Source: Lachnospiraceae bacterium (GTDB lineage Bacteria > Bacillota > Clostridia > Lachnospirales > Lachnospiraceae). Taken from it: a stretch of 64,000 bases of DNA. Below the pieces are notes generated by a model. It was not told where the DNA came from, did no database searches, and saw only the letters and a list, made by a program, of their open reading frames with translations. Positions 18,999-27,494 of the stretch are shown here, piece after piece. The DNA lies in the NCBI GenBank assembly GCA_902363665.1, contig CABJAW010000020.1, positions 9,030-73,029 on the forward strand. Direction: 5' to 3'. The translations under genes were made by a program, and so were the position numbers. The first letter of the stretch is position 1; each line of letters opens with the position of its first letter.

Positions 18999-19976
18999 AT
19001 GGCAGGAATCAGAGATGTAGCGGCATATGCAGGCGTAGGAGTTGGAACAGTATCAAGAGCATTAAACAAGACAGGATATGTATCAGAAGAAACAAGGAAA
19101 AAGATTGATGAGGCAGTAAAGGCACTGAATTACCAGCCAAATGAGCTGGCCAGAAATCTGTATCGGAACCGAAGCGGTATAATAGGGGTAATTGTTCCAG
19201 ATCTGGAAAATCCTTTTTTTGCAAAATTTATGAAATATACAGAGATGGAGCTGTATCGATACGGATATCGTGCAGTTGTATGCAATACAGTAGAAATCAG
19301 CAATCGTGTGGAAGAAATGATTCACCTGATGGAAAAAAATGTGCTGGACGGTCTGATCGTCGGTGTGGATCCGCCGGATGAAAAAATTCTGAAGCGATTG
19401 AAAAAACCAGTTGTAAGTATGGATCGAAACTGGGGAGAAAAAGTTCCGGTTATTACATCAGACAGCAAAAAAGGCGGACGGTTGATTGCAGAACGAATCA
19501 TAGAGTCCGGTTGTAGGAATATCCTGATGATTGAAGGGCGGACGTATATACGGCAGCCGTTTGAGGAGCGCAGCAAGGGCGTAAAACAGATACTCAGAGA
19601 GCATGGGATTTCTGTTATTTCGGCGGAAGTAGAATGGAACGTATTAAGCTATGAGTACTATGCGCAGATGGTAGAAAAATATCTGGATCTGTTCGATGAT
19701 GTGGATGCGGTCTATGTAGGAGATCTTCTGGCAGTGGCCTGTATGGCGGTCGCAGAAAAACGTGGAATCCAGATCCCGGAAGAACTTAAAATTATCGGCT
19801 ATGACGGGCTGGATATCGGAAAATTTGTAAATCCCCCGCTGACGACAGTCAAGCAGAATATTCCGCAGATGGCAAAATGCTGCGTAGATACTATCATGCA
19901 TCTGCTGGATGGTGATACAGAGATAGAAATGAAACAGGTTTGTGATGTGGAACTAATAAAAGGTGGAACAATGTAG
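18999..19976 (+). CDS. LacI-family transcriptional regulator
   Basis: Standard LacI/PurR architecture of 325 residues: N-terminal helix-turn-helix and hinge helix (IRDVAAYAGVGVGTVSRALN, then YQPNELARNL), and a periplasmic-binding-protein-like sugar domain from about residue 60. It is immediately upstream of a GH32 gene in the same orientation, and the GH32 promoter carries a short palindrome just after the -10 box, so it probably represses fructan or sucrose use. Its presumed target is now a truncated gene. Confidence 0.9.
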   Translation: MAGIRDVAAYAGVGVGTVSRALNKTGYVSEETRKKIDEAVKALNYQPNELARNLYRNRSGIIGVIVPDLENPFFAKFMKYTEMELYRYGYRAVVCNTVEISNRVEEMIHLMEKNVLDGLIVGVDPPDEKILKRLKKPVVSMDRNWGEKVPVITSDSKKGGRLIAERIIESGCRNILMIEGRTYIRQPFEERSKGVKQILREHGISVISAEVEWNVLSYEYYAQMVEKYLDLFDDVDAVYVGDLLAVACMAVAEKRGIQIPEELKIIGYDGLDIGKFVNPPLTTVKQNIPQMAKCCVDTIMHLLDGDTEIEMKQVCDVELIKGGTM

Positions 19977-20088
19977 TTTGTTCCATTTATATAATACAGA
20001 TAGAAGCGATAAATTGAAGCTGAGAAGACAGTATATAGAAGTTAAAATATACAGTTTTCTTGGCTTTTATTTGTATTTTTTTTCTGTA

Positions 20089-20117
20089 TTGACAAAAAAA
20101 CAGCTGCGATATATAAT
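20089..20117 (+). promoter_or_regulatory. promoter of the GH32 gene
   Basis: TTGACA at 20089-20094 and TATAAT at 20112-20117, spacer exactly 17 bases: a full consensus promoter. Confidence 0.85.
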
Positions 20118-20124
20118 ACGTGTA

Positions 20125-20138
20125 TGGAACGGGTTCCA
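20125..20138 (+). promoter_or_regulatory. candidate LacI-family operator
   Basis: TGGAAC-GG-GTTCCA, two perfect 6-bp arms around a 2-base centre, placed seven bases after the -10 box where a repressor would block initiation. The adjacent LacI regulator is the obvious candidate protein. Confidence 0.6.
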
Positions 20139-20159
20139 CTTCAAAGAAGGAGGAAAAAG

Positions 20160-21155
20160 ATGGATTTTTACAGTGGAAATTACAGAAAAGCGGAGCTGTT
20201 TATCCGGAAGGCAGGAGAAGAAAATGGAACGTTTTCATTAATGGGAAAAGGACAGCAGGTGTTTGTGACAGAGGTGGTTAATGATATTTTTCATAAAATG
20301 ACAGTTGAACTTTGTGAGAATACAGAATATCAGCTGATATGGACAAATTCGCTGATCAGTCAGATGTATCTGTGCGGAAATGAAGACGTAGAAGAGACAG
20401 GGATTAAATATCTGATTGTAAATAATGAACAGCCGGAAAAAACAGAAGTTTTTGACACTTCCTGGAGAGAACAGTTCCATTTTACCCCTTATGTAAATTG
20501 GAGCAATGACCCGAATGGCCTATGCTGGTTTCATGGAAAATATCATTTATATTACCAGGCAAATCCACATGAGCAAAAATGGGATAATATATACTGGGGA
20601 CATGCAGTGAGTAAAGATCTGGTTCACTGGAATTATCTTCCATATGCATTGGAACCTCAGTCGGAGATTCTGGAATCACATGACCTGGTCGGCGGAGCTT
20701 TTTCCGGATCCGCAGTCGTTTTGCCGGATGGCCTTAGAATTTTCTTTACCAGAGATTTGGAAAAACGTGGAAAACCGGAAACGATCCGTCAGTCACAGGC
20801 AACGGCATTCAGCAAAGACGGGCTTGTTTTTTCGGAAGAACAGGAGATTCTGCCGGCTTATGCCGTGGAAGGAATTGATATGAACTTCCGGGATCCCAAA
20901 GTTTTTCGGGCTGATGGGAAATGGTATATGGTTTTGGCAACCAACTATTTTGGAAAGGGCAGTATTCTTTTGTTTTCCTCAGAAAATATGCTTCAATGGG
21001 AATTTGTCAGACCACTGATCCAGGAAGATGATCCTGAGATCCCAAGTATGGAATGTCCGGATTTCTTTCCTTTGGGGGAGAAGTCATGGGTGCTTCTTGC
21101 GTCAGTCATGGGGATTCGGACAAGATATGGGCACATCGGAAGTACCTTCTTTTGA
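20160..21155 (+). pseudogene. GH32 fructan/sucrose hydrolase, truncated at its 3' end
   Basis: Glycoside hydrolase family 32 (invertase, levanase or sucrose-6-phosphate hydrolase). The three catalytic blocks of the five-bladed propeller are present: NWSNDPNG (nucleophile Asp), NFRDPKVF (transition-state Asp) and MECPDFF (acid/base Glu). The usual length is about 480 or more residues; here the homologous part stops near 21115, after about 315 residues, and the last dozen residues are read from an IS4-type transposase fragment on the other strand. The late propeller blades and the beta-sandwich domain are missing, so it is probably inactive. The start at 20160 follows AAGAAGGAGG. Promoter and operator remain intact. 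Confidence 0.85.
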
Positions 21156-21356
21156 AGTTCCCTGAAGAACGGAAATCATATCACCATTGCATTTTTTAGA
21201 CAAATTGATTCCCTCTTTCAGTCTCATAACACAGAGATGCCCATGCTCTACACAGTAGTGGAACATATCTTCTGAATAATAACCTCTGTCAAAAATAATA
21301 ATACTGTTGTTATATAGTCCCATATCTTCAAGAACTTTAAGATCTATATTCACCAT
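21102..21356 (-). mobile_element. IS4-type transposase fragment
   Basis: An 85-residue open stretch with IIIFDRGYYSEDMF and HGHLCVMRLKEG, the conserved core around the second catalytic Asp of IS4-like DDE transposases. Both ends are missing: it runs into GH32 sequence on one side and an ATP-grasp-like fragment on the other. No terminal inverted repeats are seen. Confidence 0.75.
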
Positions 21357-21603
21357 GAGCTGTTTCTTGCGGAGAAGAAGAATCCGGGTGTCAGTGTAAA
21401 TGTATATAAGGAATATGTTTTTTATAGGATTAAGGAAATGAACTTTCCTGTCATTGTGAAGGATACATTAGGTGCAGGGTCAATCGGAGTGGAAGTCATG
21501 AACTCCTATGAGGAAGTAGAGAGCTTTCTTAATTCCAATCGGAACAATTCAGATATAATAGTGGAAGAACTGATCCAGGGAGAACAAGGTCGCAGGAGGA
21601 GCT
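21357..21603 (+). pseudogene. ATP-grasp enzyme fragment
   Basis: Open in one frame from the IS4 junction to a TGA at 21603, about 80 residues, without a start codon. The stretch NFPVIVKDTLGAGSIGVEVM followed by IIVEELIQGEQ is the ATP-grasp core seen in carbamoyl-phosphate synthase and D-Ala ligase relatives. The first 20 residues may come from another source. Remnant only. Confidence 0.55.
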
Positions 21604-21823
21604 GATCCGATTATATGGGAATCCGCATGTGGATTATATTATGCAGCTGGAAACCTCAGTGGCAGGTATGGAGAAAATCAACTATTGCGAGGTTGTTATC
21701 AGCACCGATCAGGAAAAAGAAGATATTCTTAATATCCTGAATGAACTGGAAGAGGAATTCCCGGGGCTTGTTTCCGATGATGTGAAAGCAAATGCCGGAG
21801 AGCTTGTTGCAAAATATCAATGA
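21583..21823 (+). pseudogene. unidentified C-terminal gene fragment
   Basis: A second frame overlapping the previous fragment reads SQEELIRLYGNPHVDYIM and continues through an acidic helical stretch to GELVAKYQ and TGA at 21823. The ATG at 21629 is internal and lacks a good ribosome binding site. No family recognised; probably the tail of a lost gene. Confidence 0.4.
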
Positions 21824-21869
21824 GAATTCTGCGGTCGATAAGACCGCCGTTTTCTGCTGTTTGCAGAAA

Positions 21870-22583
21870 TTAAAACCATTTTGCAGCGTATTGCTGTAAT
21901 TGTTCCTGGACATCCCGGTAGCTGTATTTGCTGACCGGGATTATTTCATGATTATTCAGTGTGATTTCAAAGCGTCTGATTGAACGGACAGCATACAGAG
22001 AAACAATGTAGCATCTGTGACATTGCACGAAGATATCTTTCGGCAGAGTTTCACGGACTGCAGAAAGGGATTTATATATCTTCGTGACAGTACCGTCCTG
22101 AAGGTGAATCTGCAGTTCTTTATTGATTATTTCAATATAGGTAATATCCCTGATATGAAAGGATACAGTTCTGGACGGAGTGTCGATTATAATGGATTTC
22201 GGGATCAGATGTCGGATCGCACGGGTTAGTGCTTCTGCAAGTTTTTGACGGCTGATCGGCTTGAGGATATAACCTACAGGTTCAGCAGAATATGCATCGA
22301 ATACAAATTTCTCACTGCTGGAAATGAAGATAACGGGAATTTGGTTTTCAGTGTCACGGAGACATTCTGCAAAGCTGATCCCATTGTTTTCACCCAGCAT
22401 AATATCAAGAATCAGAATGTCACAGCTTTTGGGAGTATTCTGCAATGTATTTTTTAATTCTGAAATAGAAGTATATTTTCGAATCTCACAGGATTCTCCC
22501 ATGGATGCTAAAATATCGATGATCATTTCTGATATTTGTGTTAAAAAAATCGGTTCATCATCACAGATGACAATATGGTACAT
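21870..22583 (-). CDS. LytTR-family response regulator
   Basis: Two-component response regulator of 237 residues, AgrA/LytR type. The receiver domain has the acidic pocket (ICDDEP), the phospho-acceptor Asp in LILDIMLG and the conserved Lys in YILKPIS. The C-terminal LytTR DNA-binding domain spans about 135-235. It follows the kinase gene by 15 bases on the same strand. AGGAGGC precedes the ATG. The pair lies opposite the lipoprotein-ECF unit, which may be a target. Confidence 0.92.
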   Translation of the reverse strand: MYHIVICDDEPIFLTQISEMIIDILASMGESCEIRKYTSISELKNTLQNTPKSCDILILDIMLGENNGISFAECLRDTENQIPVIFISSSEKFVFDAYSAEPVGYILKPISRQKLAEALTRAIRHLIPKSIIIDTPSRTVSFHIRDITYIEIINKELQIHLQDGTVTKIYKSLSAVRETLPKDIFVQCHRCYIVSLYAVRSIRRFEITLNNHEIIPVSKYSYRDVQEQLQQYAAKWF

Positions 22584-22598
22584 AGTGAAAGCCTCCTA

Positions 22599-23927
22599 TT
22601 ATTCGTTATTTTCGTCAAGACAAAGCGTTGTTGTTACAGCAAAAAAACCACCACGTACCTGTACGCTCAGTATACCATTGTATTTTTCGGCGATTCCATT
22701 GATGATCTTAAGACCGTAACCGTGTCTGTCACTGTTCTTTTTACTGGATTTATATTTTCCATTCGTGATTCTCAAGTTATCCTCATTGTAGGAGTTTTCA
22801 CATTTAATAAACAGAAAATTTCCCTTTGAATGGAGATTCAGCCGGATGATCCGCTGTCCTTCAGAAACCTTCTGACACCCTTCTACTGCATTTTCCAAAA
22901 TATTTGTCAACATCCGGCACAAATCAATATCTTCCATGTTGAGTCTTCTGCCAATGATAATACTGTACTCCACTATGGCTTTATAACGGCTGGCACGTTC
23001 TGCAAATTCTGAAAGGATGGAATTGACCAGAGCATTGGCTGTGTAGGTGACAAAAGGAAGCTGTTCGGCTTCTTCAGTAAATTTCTGTATATACTGTCTG
23101 GCACCTGCATAGTCCTCCTGTTTAAGATAGGAGGACAGGGCATTCATATGATGCCGGATCTCATGGTGTATTTCCAGAATATGTTCATTGTTTTCTGCCT
23201 GATTCCGATAGTTTTCCAGTATGCGCTCGGAAATCCTCTGTTCTTCCTGTTTACTGCGGATGTATTCCATGACACTGAAGAATACGGCATATACTATGAA
23301 AGCAAATACTGCAAACAATACAAACATAGCATGGACAATTATATTGGTGGAAAGATTTATTATGCTTGAGAATTGTGCAATACTGGCAATTAGAATAAAC
23401 AAAGCAGGGAGGGAGCAGAGAATCTTCCAGATACGTGATTCCAGATCAGCGTTGATCATAGTACGGATTCGCTCCATCAGCATGAGAAATGGTTTCGCAA
23501 GAAGCAGATTTATGATAAGTGTGAGAATCAGTGCAAGGGGCGGATACATAAAATGATCGGATGGGAACCGGAAAGTACGGTGCAAAAAAGTAACAGTACT
23601 TGTGACAAAGAATCCGTAGCTCATTACAACAAAAAATACAAACAGTTTTTCTACTGTTTTTGCCTGGATGATAAAGCAGTACAACATTCCGAACAGTAAC
23701 AAGGCAATATAAAAAATAGCATTCGAGATCAGCTCTTTGTAATCACCGCCGATGTTGAACTGTGCGATAAGAGAAAACGGAATGACCATTACAATAAAAA
23801 TGGACAGTGCCATGAGCATTGTCTTTTTTGTGCTTAGGCGGAAACGATCCCGGAATGGATACAAACAGAAAAATGCATAAGGAAAAATCTGAAGAGAAAA
23901 TCCGCAGAAATAACGCAATGCTATCAT
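22599..23927 (-). CDS. GHKL sensor histidine kinase (AgrC-like)
   Basis: 442 residues. About six membrane helices occupy residues 1-220, then a coiled dimerisation segment with the phospho-acceptor His in IHHEIRHHMNALSSYL, then a GHKL ATPase domain with the N-box ILENAVEGC and a G-box HGYGLKIINGIAEKY. Such kinases usually sense peptides. No agrB/agrD-like peptide gene is adjacent. AGGAGATTTTT precedes the ATG. Phosphorylates the downstream LytTR regulator. Confidence 0.92.
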   Translation of the reverse strand: MIALRYFCGFSLQIFPYAFFCLYPFRDRFRLSTKKTMLMALSIFIVMVIPFSLIAQFNIGGDYKELISNAIFYIALLLFGMLYCFIIQAKTVEKLFVFFVVMSYGFFVTSTVTFLHRTFRFPSDHFMYPPLALILTLIINLLLAKPFLMLMERIRTMINADLESRIWKILCSLPALFILIASIAQFSSIINLSTNIIVHAMFVLFAVFAFIVYAVFFSVMEYIRSKQEEQRISERILENYRNQAENNEHILEIHHEIRHHMNALSSYLKQEDYAGARQYIQKFTEEAEQLPFVTYTANALVNSILSEFAERASRYKAIVEYSIIIGRRLNMEDIDLCRMLTNILENAVEGCQKVSEGQRIIRLNLHSKGNFLFIKCENSYNEDNLRITNGKYKSSKKNSDRHGYGLKIINGIAEKYNGILSVQVRGGFFAVTTTLCLDENNE

Positions 23928-24030
23928 AAAAATCTCCTGTCAAAAAGATAGATAATGGTCAGGTTACCTATTAAAAATAAGTATACCATTGGCAGAAGGC
24001 AAAATCAAATCATATGAAGGCCTTTTTACG

Positions 24031-24061
24031 CCATATTTTGACTATTCACGCAAAAATATGG
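24031..24061. promoter_or_regulatory. inverted repeat between divergent units, possible operator
   Basis: CCATATTTTG at 24031-24040 and CAAAAATATGG at 24051-24061 face each other across ten bases, between the two-component operon (-) and the lipoprotein-ECF unit (+). Position fits a regulator site. Confidence 0.45.
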
Positions 24062-24140
24062 ACAAGGGAATTAAATTCAAATAATATAAAAATATAAATA
24101 ATATAGCCACAAAAACATTCAAAAGAAAGGAGACTAAAAA

Positions 24141-25079
24141 ATGAAGAAAAGAATGATTATTGTAACAGTACTGATTATGGGAACTCTGGCATCAGGATGT
24201 GTGAGCGTTCAGGCATCAGATATTTTACCTGAACTGACAAAAGACAATGCACTGGAACAGATGATGAAAGCAGGAGAAACAGACAGTCTTGTAAGCAATC
24301 ATAAAAGTTATGAAGCTACCTGTGAATATATACTGCAGAATACAAAGGTATATGACTATGGAGATTCTGAAGTGATGTATGTAGATATGTATGGTACTAC
24401 CCAGATGCTCTATAAAGATGGCGAATTAAAATACGGAAAAGAAGGAGATGAGTATCTCTCCTGTCTGTATATTGATGAAGCAGATGGAAATGCAGATGAT
24501 CTTATAAGCTTTTACACAGATGAAACCATAGAGGAAGAAGTGACGGATATGAAGGAAGATGGTGATACGATCATTATACAGACAAAGGTACCTGAAGAAC
24601 TTACGCAGAGTGCATTGAATTCTCAGGGAGATGGAGAATCCTACACAGAGGGAGACTGGATTTCTATGGAATATGTGGTTGCTTCGGATGATTACAGACC
24701 ACTGAAACATACTCAGATTCTGAATCATAAGGACGGCACTTCAGAAGAAGCTTCGAAGATGGAATTCTCCTACGGCGTGGACAGACCTGAGGATGTAGCA
24801 GATCTTTGTGAAAAGTACGAAGAAGCAGAAAAAGCAGAAGGTGATGTACGTAATGTGACAGTTACTGCAGCTCCTGGTACAGAGCAGGAAAAGGATTATG
24901 CAATCACGGTTCCATCAGATAATCATGTATGGATCATGCTTCATGACGATAATTCTTATTACATTATGTATACAGATAAGGAGTGTAAAGAACTGTACGA
25001 GCCAGAGGAAGATGTGAAAGAAGATACACATCTCTATGCAGAGATTGAGTCTTATGAAGAGGCGGAGGATGAAGTATGA
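24141..25079 (+). CDS. secreted lipoprotein, paired with an ECF sigma factor
   Basis: A 312-residue protein with a lipoprotein signal (TLASGC, lipidated Cys near residue 20) and a highly acidic mature part. It has no recognised domain; the repeated beta-rich pattern and residues such as MYVDMYGTTQMLYKDGEL suggest a LolA/LppX-like outer-surface fold, which is only a guess. It overlaps the ECF gene start by 11 bases, so the two are coupled. A decayed second copy of its N-terminal region lies just after the sigma gene. GAAAGGAGAC precedes the ATG. Confidence 0.75.
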   Translation: MKKRMIIVTVLIMGTLASGCVSVQASDILPELTKDNALEQMMKAGETDSLVSNHKSYEATCEYILQNTKVYDYGDSEVMYVDMYGTTQMLYKDGELKYGKEGDEYLSCLYIDEADGNADDLISFYTDETIEEEVTDMKEDGDTIIIQTKVPEELTQSALNSQGDGESYTEGDWISMEYVVASDDYRPLKHTQILNHKDGTSEEASKMEFSYGVDRPEDVADLCEKYEEAEKAEGDVRNVTVTAAPGTEQEKDYAITVPSDNHVWIMLHDDNSYYIMYTDKECKELYEPEEDVKEDTHLYAEIESYEEAEDEV

Positions 25080-25572
25080 GGAGTTTGAGCGTATTTATCA
25101 GGAATATTATCTGAAAATTTTGACATTTATACATAAAAGAGTTCCTGATCTGTATGAAGCGGAAGAACTGACTGGAGATGTATTTCTGTCTTTTTACAGA
25201 AATATGGACAGTTATGATGAAGAAAAAGGTAGTATAGCTACCTGGTTGTATGCAATCACAGCAAACCGCCTGAAAAACTATTATAGGGATAAAAAGACTC
25301 ATTATTCTCTGGAAATCCTGAAGCAGCAGACAATTTCTCGGGAAAAAATGCCGGAGGAGATTGTGGCAAAGATTATGAGAGAAGAGACATTAAGAAAAAG
25401 TCTGGAGCAGCTTTCTGACAGAGAACGGGAAATTCTTCTGGGAAGATTTTATTATCAGAAAAGTTCCACAGAGCTTGGCAGGCAGATGAATTTATCACCG
25501 GGAAATGTAAGGATGATACAGAAATGTGCTCTGGAGAAGTTGCGAATGATTATGGAAAAACAGGGGGAATAG
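25069..25572 (+). CDS. ECF-type RNA polymerase sigma factor
   Basis: About 167 residues with sigma region 2 (YEAEELTGDVFLSFYRNMDSY, IATWLYAITANRLKNYYR) and region 4 (LEQLSDREREILLGRFYY, then SSTELGRQMNLSPGNVRMI helix-turn-helix). The start at 25069 (MKYEEFERIY) fits the family; the in-frame ATG at 25036 adds 11 basic residues. No anti-sigma gene follows. The only coupled gene is the upstream lipoprotein, which cannot itself cross the membrane to hold the sigma factor. Confidence 0.88.
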   Translation: MKYEEFERIYQEYYLKILTFIHKRVPDLYEAEELTGDVFLSFYRNMDSYDEEKGSIATWLYAITANRLKNYYRDKKTHYSLEILKQQTISREKMPEEIVAKIMREETLRKSLEQLSDREREILLGRFYYQKSSTELGRQMNLSPGNVRMIQKCALEKLRMIMEKQGE

Positions 25573-25652
25573 GCGTTCAGGCTACAGAGACTCTGCCTGA
25601 ACTGACTGGGGATAATGCATTGTAATAGATTATGAAAGCCGGATGACATATT
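25573..25652 (+). pseudogene. remnant of a second copy of the lipoprotein gene
   Basis: Reads GVQATETLPELTGDNAL, two stops, then IMKAG; the intact gene has SVQASDILPELTKDNALEQMMKAG at residues 22-45. Only this portion survives, with stops. Confidence 0.75.
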
Positions 25653-25685
25653 TCAGATATGAGATATTTGCATAGGGGCAGTTTG

Positions 25686-25907
25686 ATGAGGAGGGAAATA
25701 AGTGGGCTGCATTTGTATTAGATCTGTCTTTTATAGGATGGAGCCTTCTGGGAATTATAACATTCGGGTTGGTTAATATATTCTTTGCCGGACCATATCA
25801 GTATTTAACACAGTCACAGCTTTATTTTCGCCTGAAAGAACAGCATTTTTACCTATTGCAATGATGTGTATGATTTACTGGGCATTTGAAAAACAGGGGC
25901 AGCCCTA
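25686..25907 (+). pseudogene. DUF975-like membrane protein fragment
   Basis: One frame reads KWAAFVLDLSFIGWSLLGI, then a second membrane segment ending NIFFAGPYQ and TQSQLYFRLKE, the pattern of DUF975 integral membrane proteins. A frame break near 25860 separates it from a short end reading MMCMIYWAFEKQGQP. No start is present. Confidence 0.6.
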
Positions 25908-25916
25908 AGGCTGCCC
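25888..25916 (-). terminator. intrinsic terminator of the double-glycine peptide gene
   Basis: GGGCAGCC at 25897-25904 pairs with GGCTGCCC at 25909-25916; on the minus strand it is followed by CCTGTTTTTC. It lies 35 bases past the peptide gene's stop. Confidence 0.7.
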
Positions 25917-25950
25917 GGAAGGATTGATATAGTTATTTACGAATAGAACT

Positions 25951-26121
25951 TCAACGTTTTTGAATTTCATCCATTTTCATGTCTCGTTTTAACATCGTGT
26001 TTATCCTCATCTGCTCCTTATATCTGGGATCATCCATAGTAGGACGGCCAAAACCACCGGCAACATTTTCTAATTCTTCTTCAGATAATTCGTTTGTAAT
26101 GTTCTGTTTGATTTCGCTCAT
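25951..26121 (-). CDS. double-glycine leader peptide, RiPP/bacteriocin precursor candidate
   Basis: 56 residues beginning MSEIKQNITNELSEEELENVAGG. The LSEEELENVAGG block is the classic leader of Nif11/NHLP and class II bacteriocin precursors, cut after GG by a peptidase-ABC exporter. The predicted core is 33 residues, charged, with no Cys and one Thr, so it is unlike a lanthipeptide. GGAAAGGAGAA precedes the ATG at 26121; a longer frame upstream has no support. The neighbouring gene on the opposite strand is a broken exporter ATPase of the same kind of system. Confidence 0.75.
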   Translation of the reverse strand: MSEIKQNITNELSEEELENVAGGFGRPTMDDPRYKEQMRINTMLKRDMKMDEIQKR

Positions 26122-26150
26122 AATAGTTCTCCTTTCCTGTAAGAATTCGA

Positions 26151-26540
26151 ATGCTTGCAAAGCTGATTTCGGGGCTCTATGAACCGTGGGAGGGAGAAAT
26201 CCTTTACGATGGAAAAAAGATAACTGAGATACCAAGAGAGTCGTTTTCAGGTTCGCTATCTGTTGTTGAGATTGCGCGTGCAATTGTTACAAAACCGAAA
26301 GTGCTTTTGTTTGACGAGGCAACCTCTGCACTTGATAACATTACACAGAAACATGTTTCTGATTCTTTGAAAAACTTAAAAAGTACAAGAATTGTGATTG
26401 CACATCGATTGTCCACAATCAAAGAATGTGATCGGATTATCGTTTTGGATAAAGGGCACATTATTGAAGATGGTACCTACCAGTCTTTGAGTAAAGCAGG
26501 AGGTTTCTTTTCTGAATTGGTTGAAAGGCAAAAAAACTAA
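26151..26540 (+). pseudogene. bacteriocin-type ABC exporter ATPase, internally deleted remnant
   Basis: Matches the nucleotide-binding domain of peptide-exporting (NHLM-like) ABC transporters: LAKLISGLYEPWEGEILYDG after a lost Walker A, then IPRESFSGSLSVV, then directly EIARAIVTKPKVLLFDEATSALD (Walker B) and the IVIAHRLSTI switch. The Q-loop and LSGGQ signature, some 70-80 residues, are missing between SVV and EIA, as are the membrane and peptidase domains. It cannot be functional. Confidence 0.75.
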
Positions 26541-26557
26541 GGTTTTTATACCTGTAC

Positions 26558-26871
26558 AATCGTGCAGAAAAAACAGTATTGTAAGGAGATATCCTTCTAA
26601 ACGTATGCAACAGGCTAAAGTCTGCCCGTATCTGCTACGTAACGCCGTTATCGACCGTCCAAATCAGGCATGGTCAATCAACATTACATACATCCCCATT
26701 AAGCGTGGATTCCTGTATCTAACCCAATATAACGATATCAGAGAAGCATGGAAGGCAATCGGTAAATATGTGCACATTTACAACTTTGAACGTTGTCATT
26801 CTGCACTCAATAATCAGACACCGGCATCCTGCTATTATCCGATTCTGTTACTGGATAATCATGCGGCCTAA
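26558..26871 (+). mobile_element. IS3-family transposase remnant
   Basis: LLRNAVIDRPNQAWSINITYIP is the start of the IS3/IS150 OrfB integrase core, followed by KRGFLYLT; then sequence jumps to the C-terminal YNFERCHSALNNQTPASCY. The catalytic centre is deleted in between. The ATG at 26521 lies inside the ABC fragment and is not its start. Confidence 0.75.
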
Positions 26872-27053
26872 GGGGGGATTTTCTCCCCTACTCAGTTACA
26901 TATATCAGTTCATTATAAAAAGCTTAGATTTTTGTCTTGACAACTGAACCACTATACACTCCGTACCCAGTAATGGGAAAGATACATAAATAGCCAAAAA
27001 GTACGTATACTATCTTCCATATAGAAAGTAAATTTTTATACAGGAGGACAGAC

Positions 27054-27488
27054 ATGGACAACAGCACAAAGAAACTATTAGAAGAATGCAGTGTCGGATG
27101 CAAGATGGGAATTGAGAGCATGGAACAGGTACAGCATCATGTGACAGATGCCAAAATCGCAGCAACGATTGAAAAATCCTGTTCAAAACACAAGGAACTG
27201 GAAGAGGAAATTTCCAAAATACTTCTTCGCGCAGGCCAGCCGGAGAAAGAACCGGGTGTTATGGTATCCACATTTTCGTGGATGACGACAGGTGTAAAAA
27301 TGATGACCGGAGAAGATGAGAATAAACAGGCGGTTAAGATCATCATGAATGGCTGCAACATGGGAACCCAGTCTATCACAGAAGCCATGCACCAATGCAA
27401 AGATGCGTCGTCCGAAAGTATTTCCATTGCAAAGAAGCTTATTGGAATGGAAGAGAATCTGCGGGATGATATGCAGAAATATTTGTAA
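27054..27488 (+). CDS. small all-helical protein, ferritin-like (DUF2383-like) guess
   Basis: 144 residues, predicted four long helices, rich in Met, Lys and Glu, with Cys at about 12, 16, 43, 101 and 112. The spacing suggests an antiparallel helical bundle; resemblance to ferritin-like DUF2383 proteins is only structural impression. AGGAGGAC precedes the ATG. It stands alone between an IS3 remnant and a group II intron remnant and looks intact. Confidence 0.6.
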   Translation: MDNSTKKLLEECSVGCKMGIESMEQVQHHVTDAKIAATIEKSCSKHKELEEEISKILLRAGQPEKEPGVMVSTFSWMTTGVKMMTGEDENKQAVKIIMNGCNMGTQSITEAMHQCKDASSESISIAKKLIGMEENLRDDMQKYL

Positions 27489-27494
27489 GCTGAG

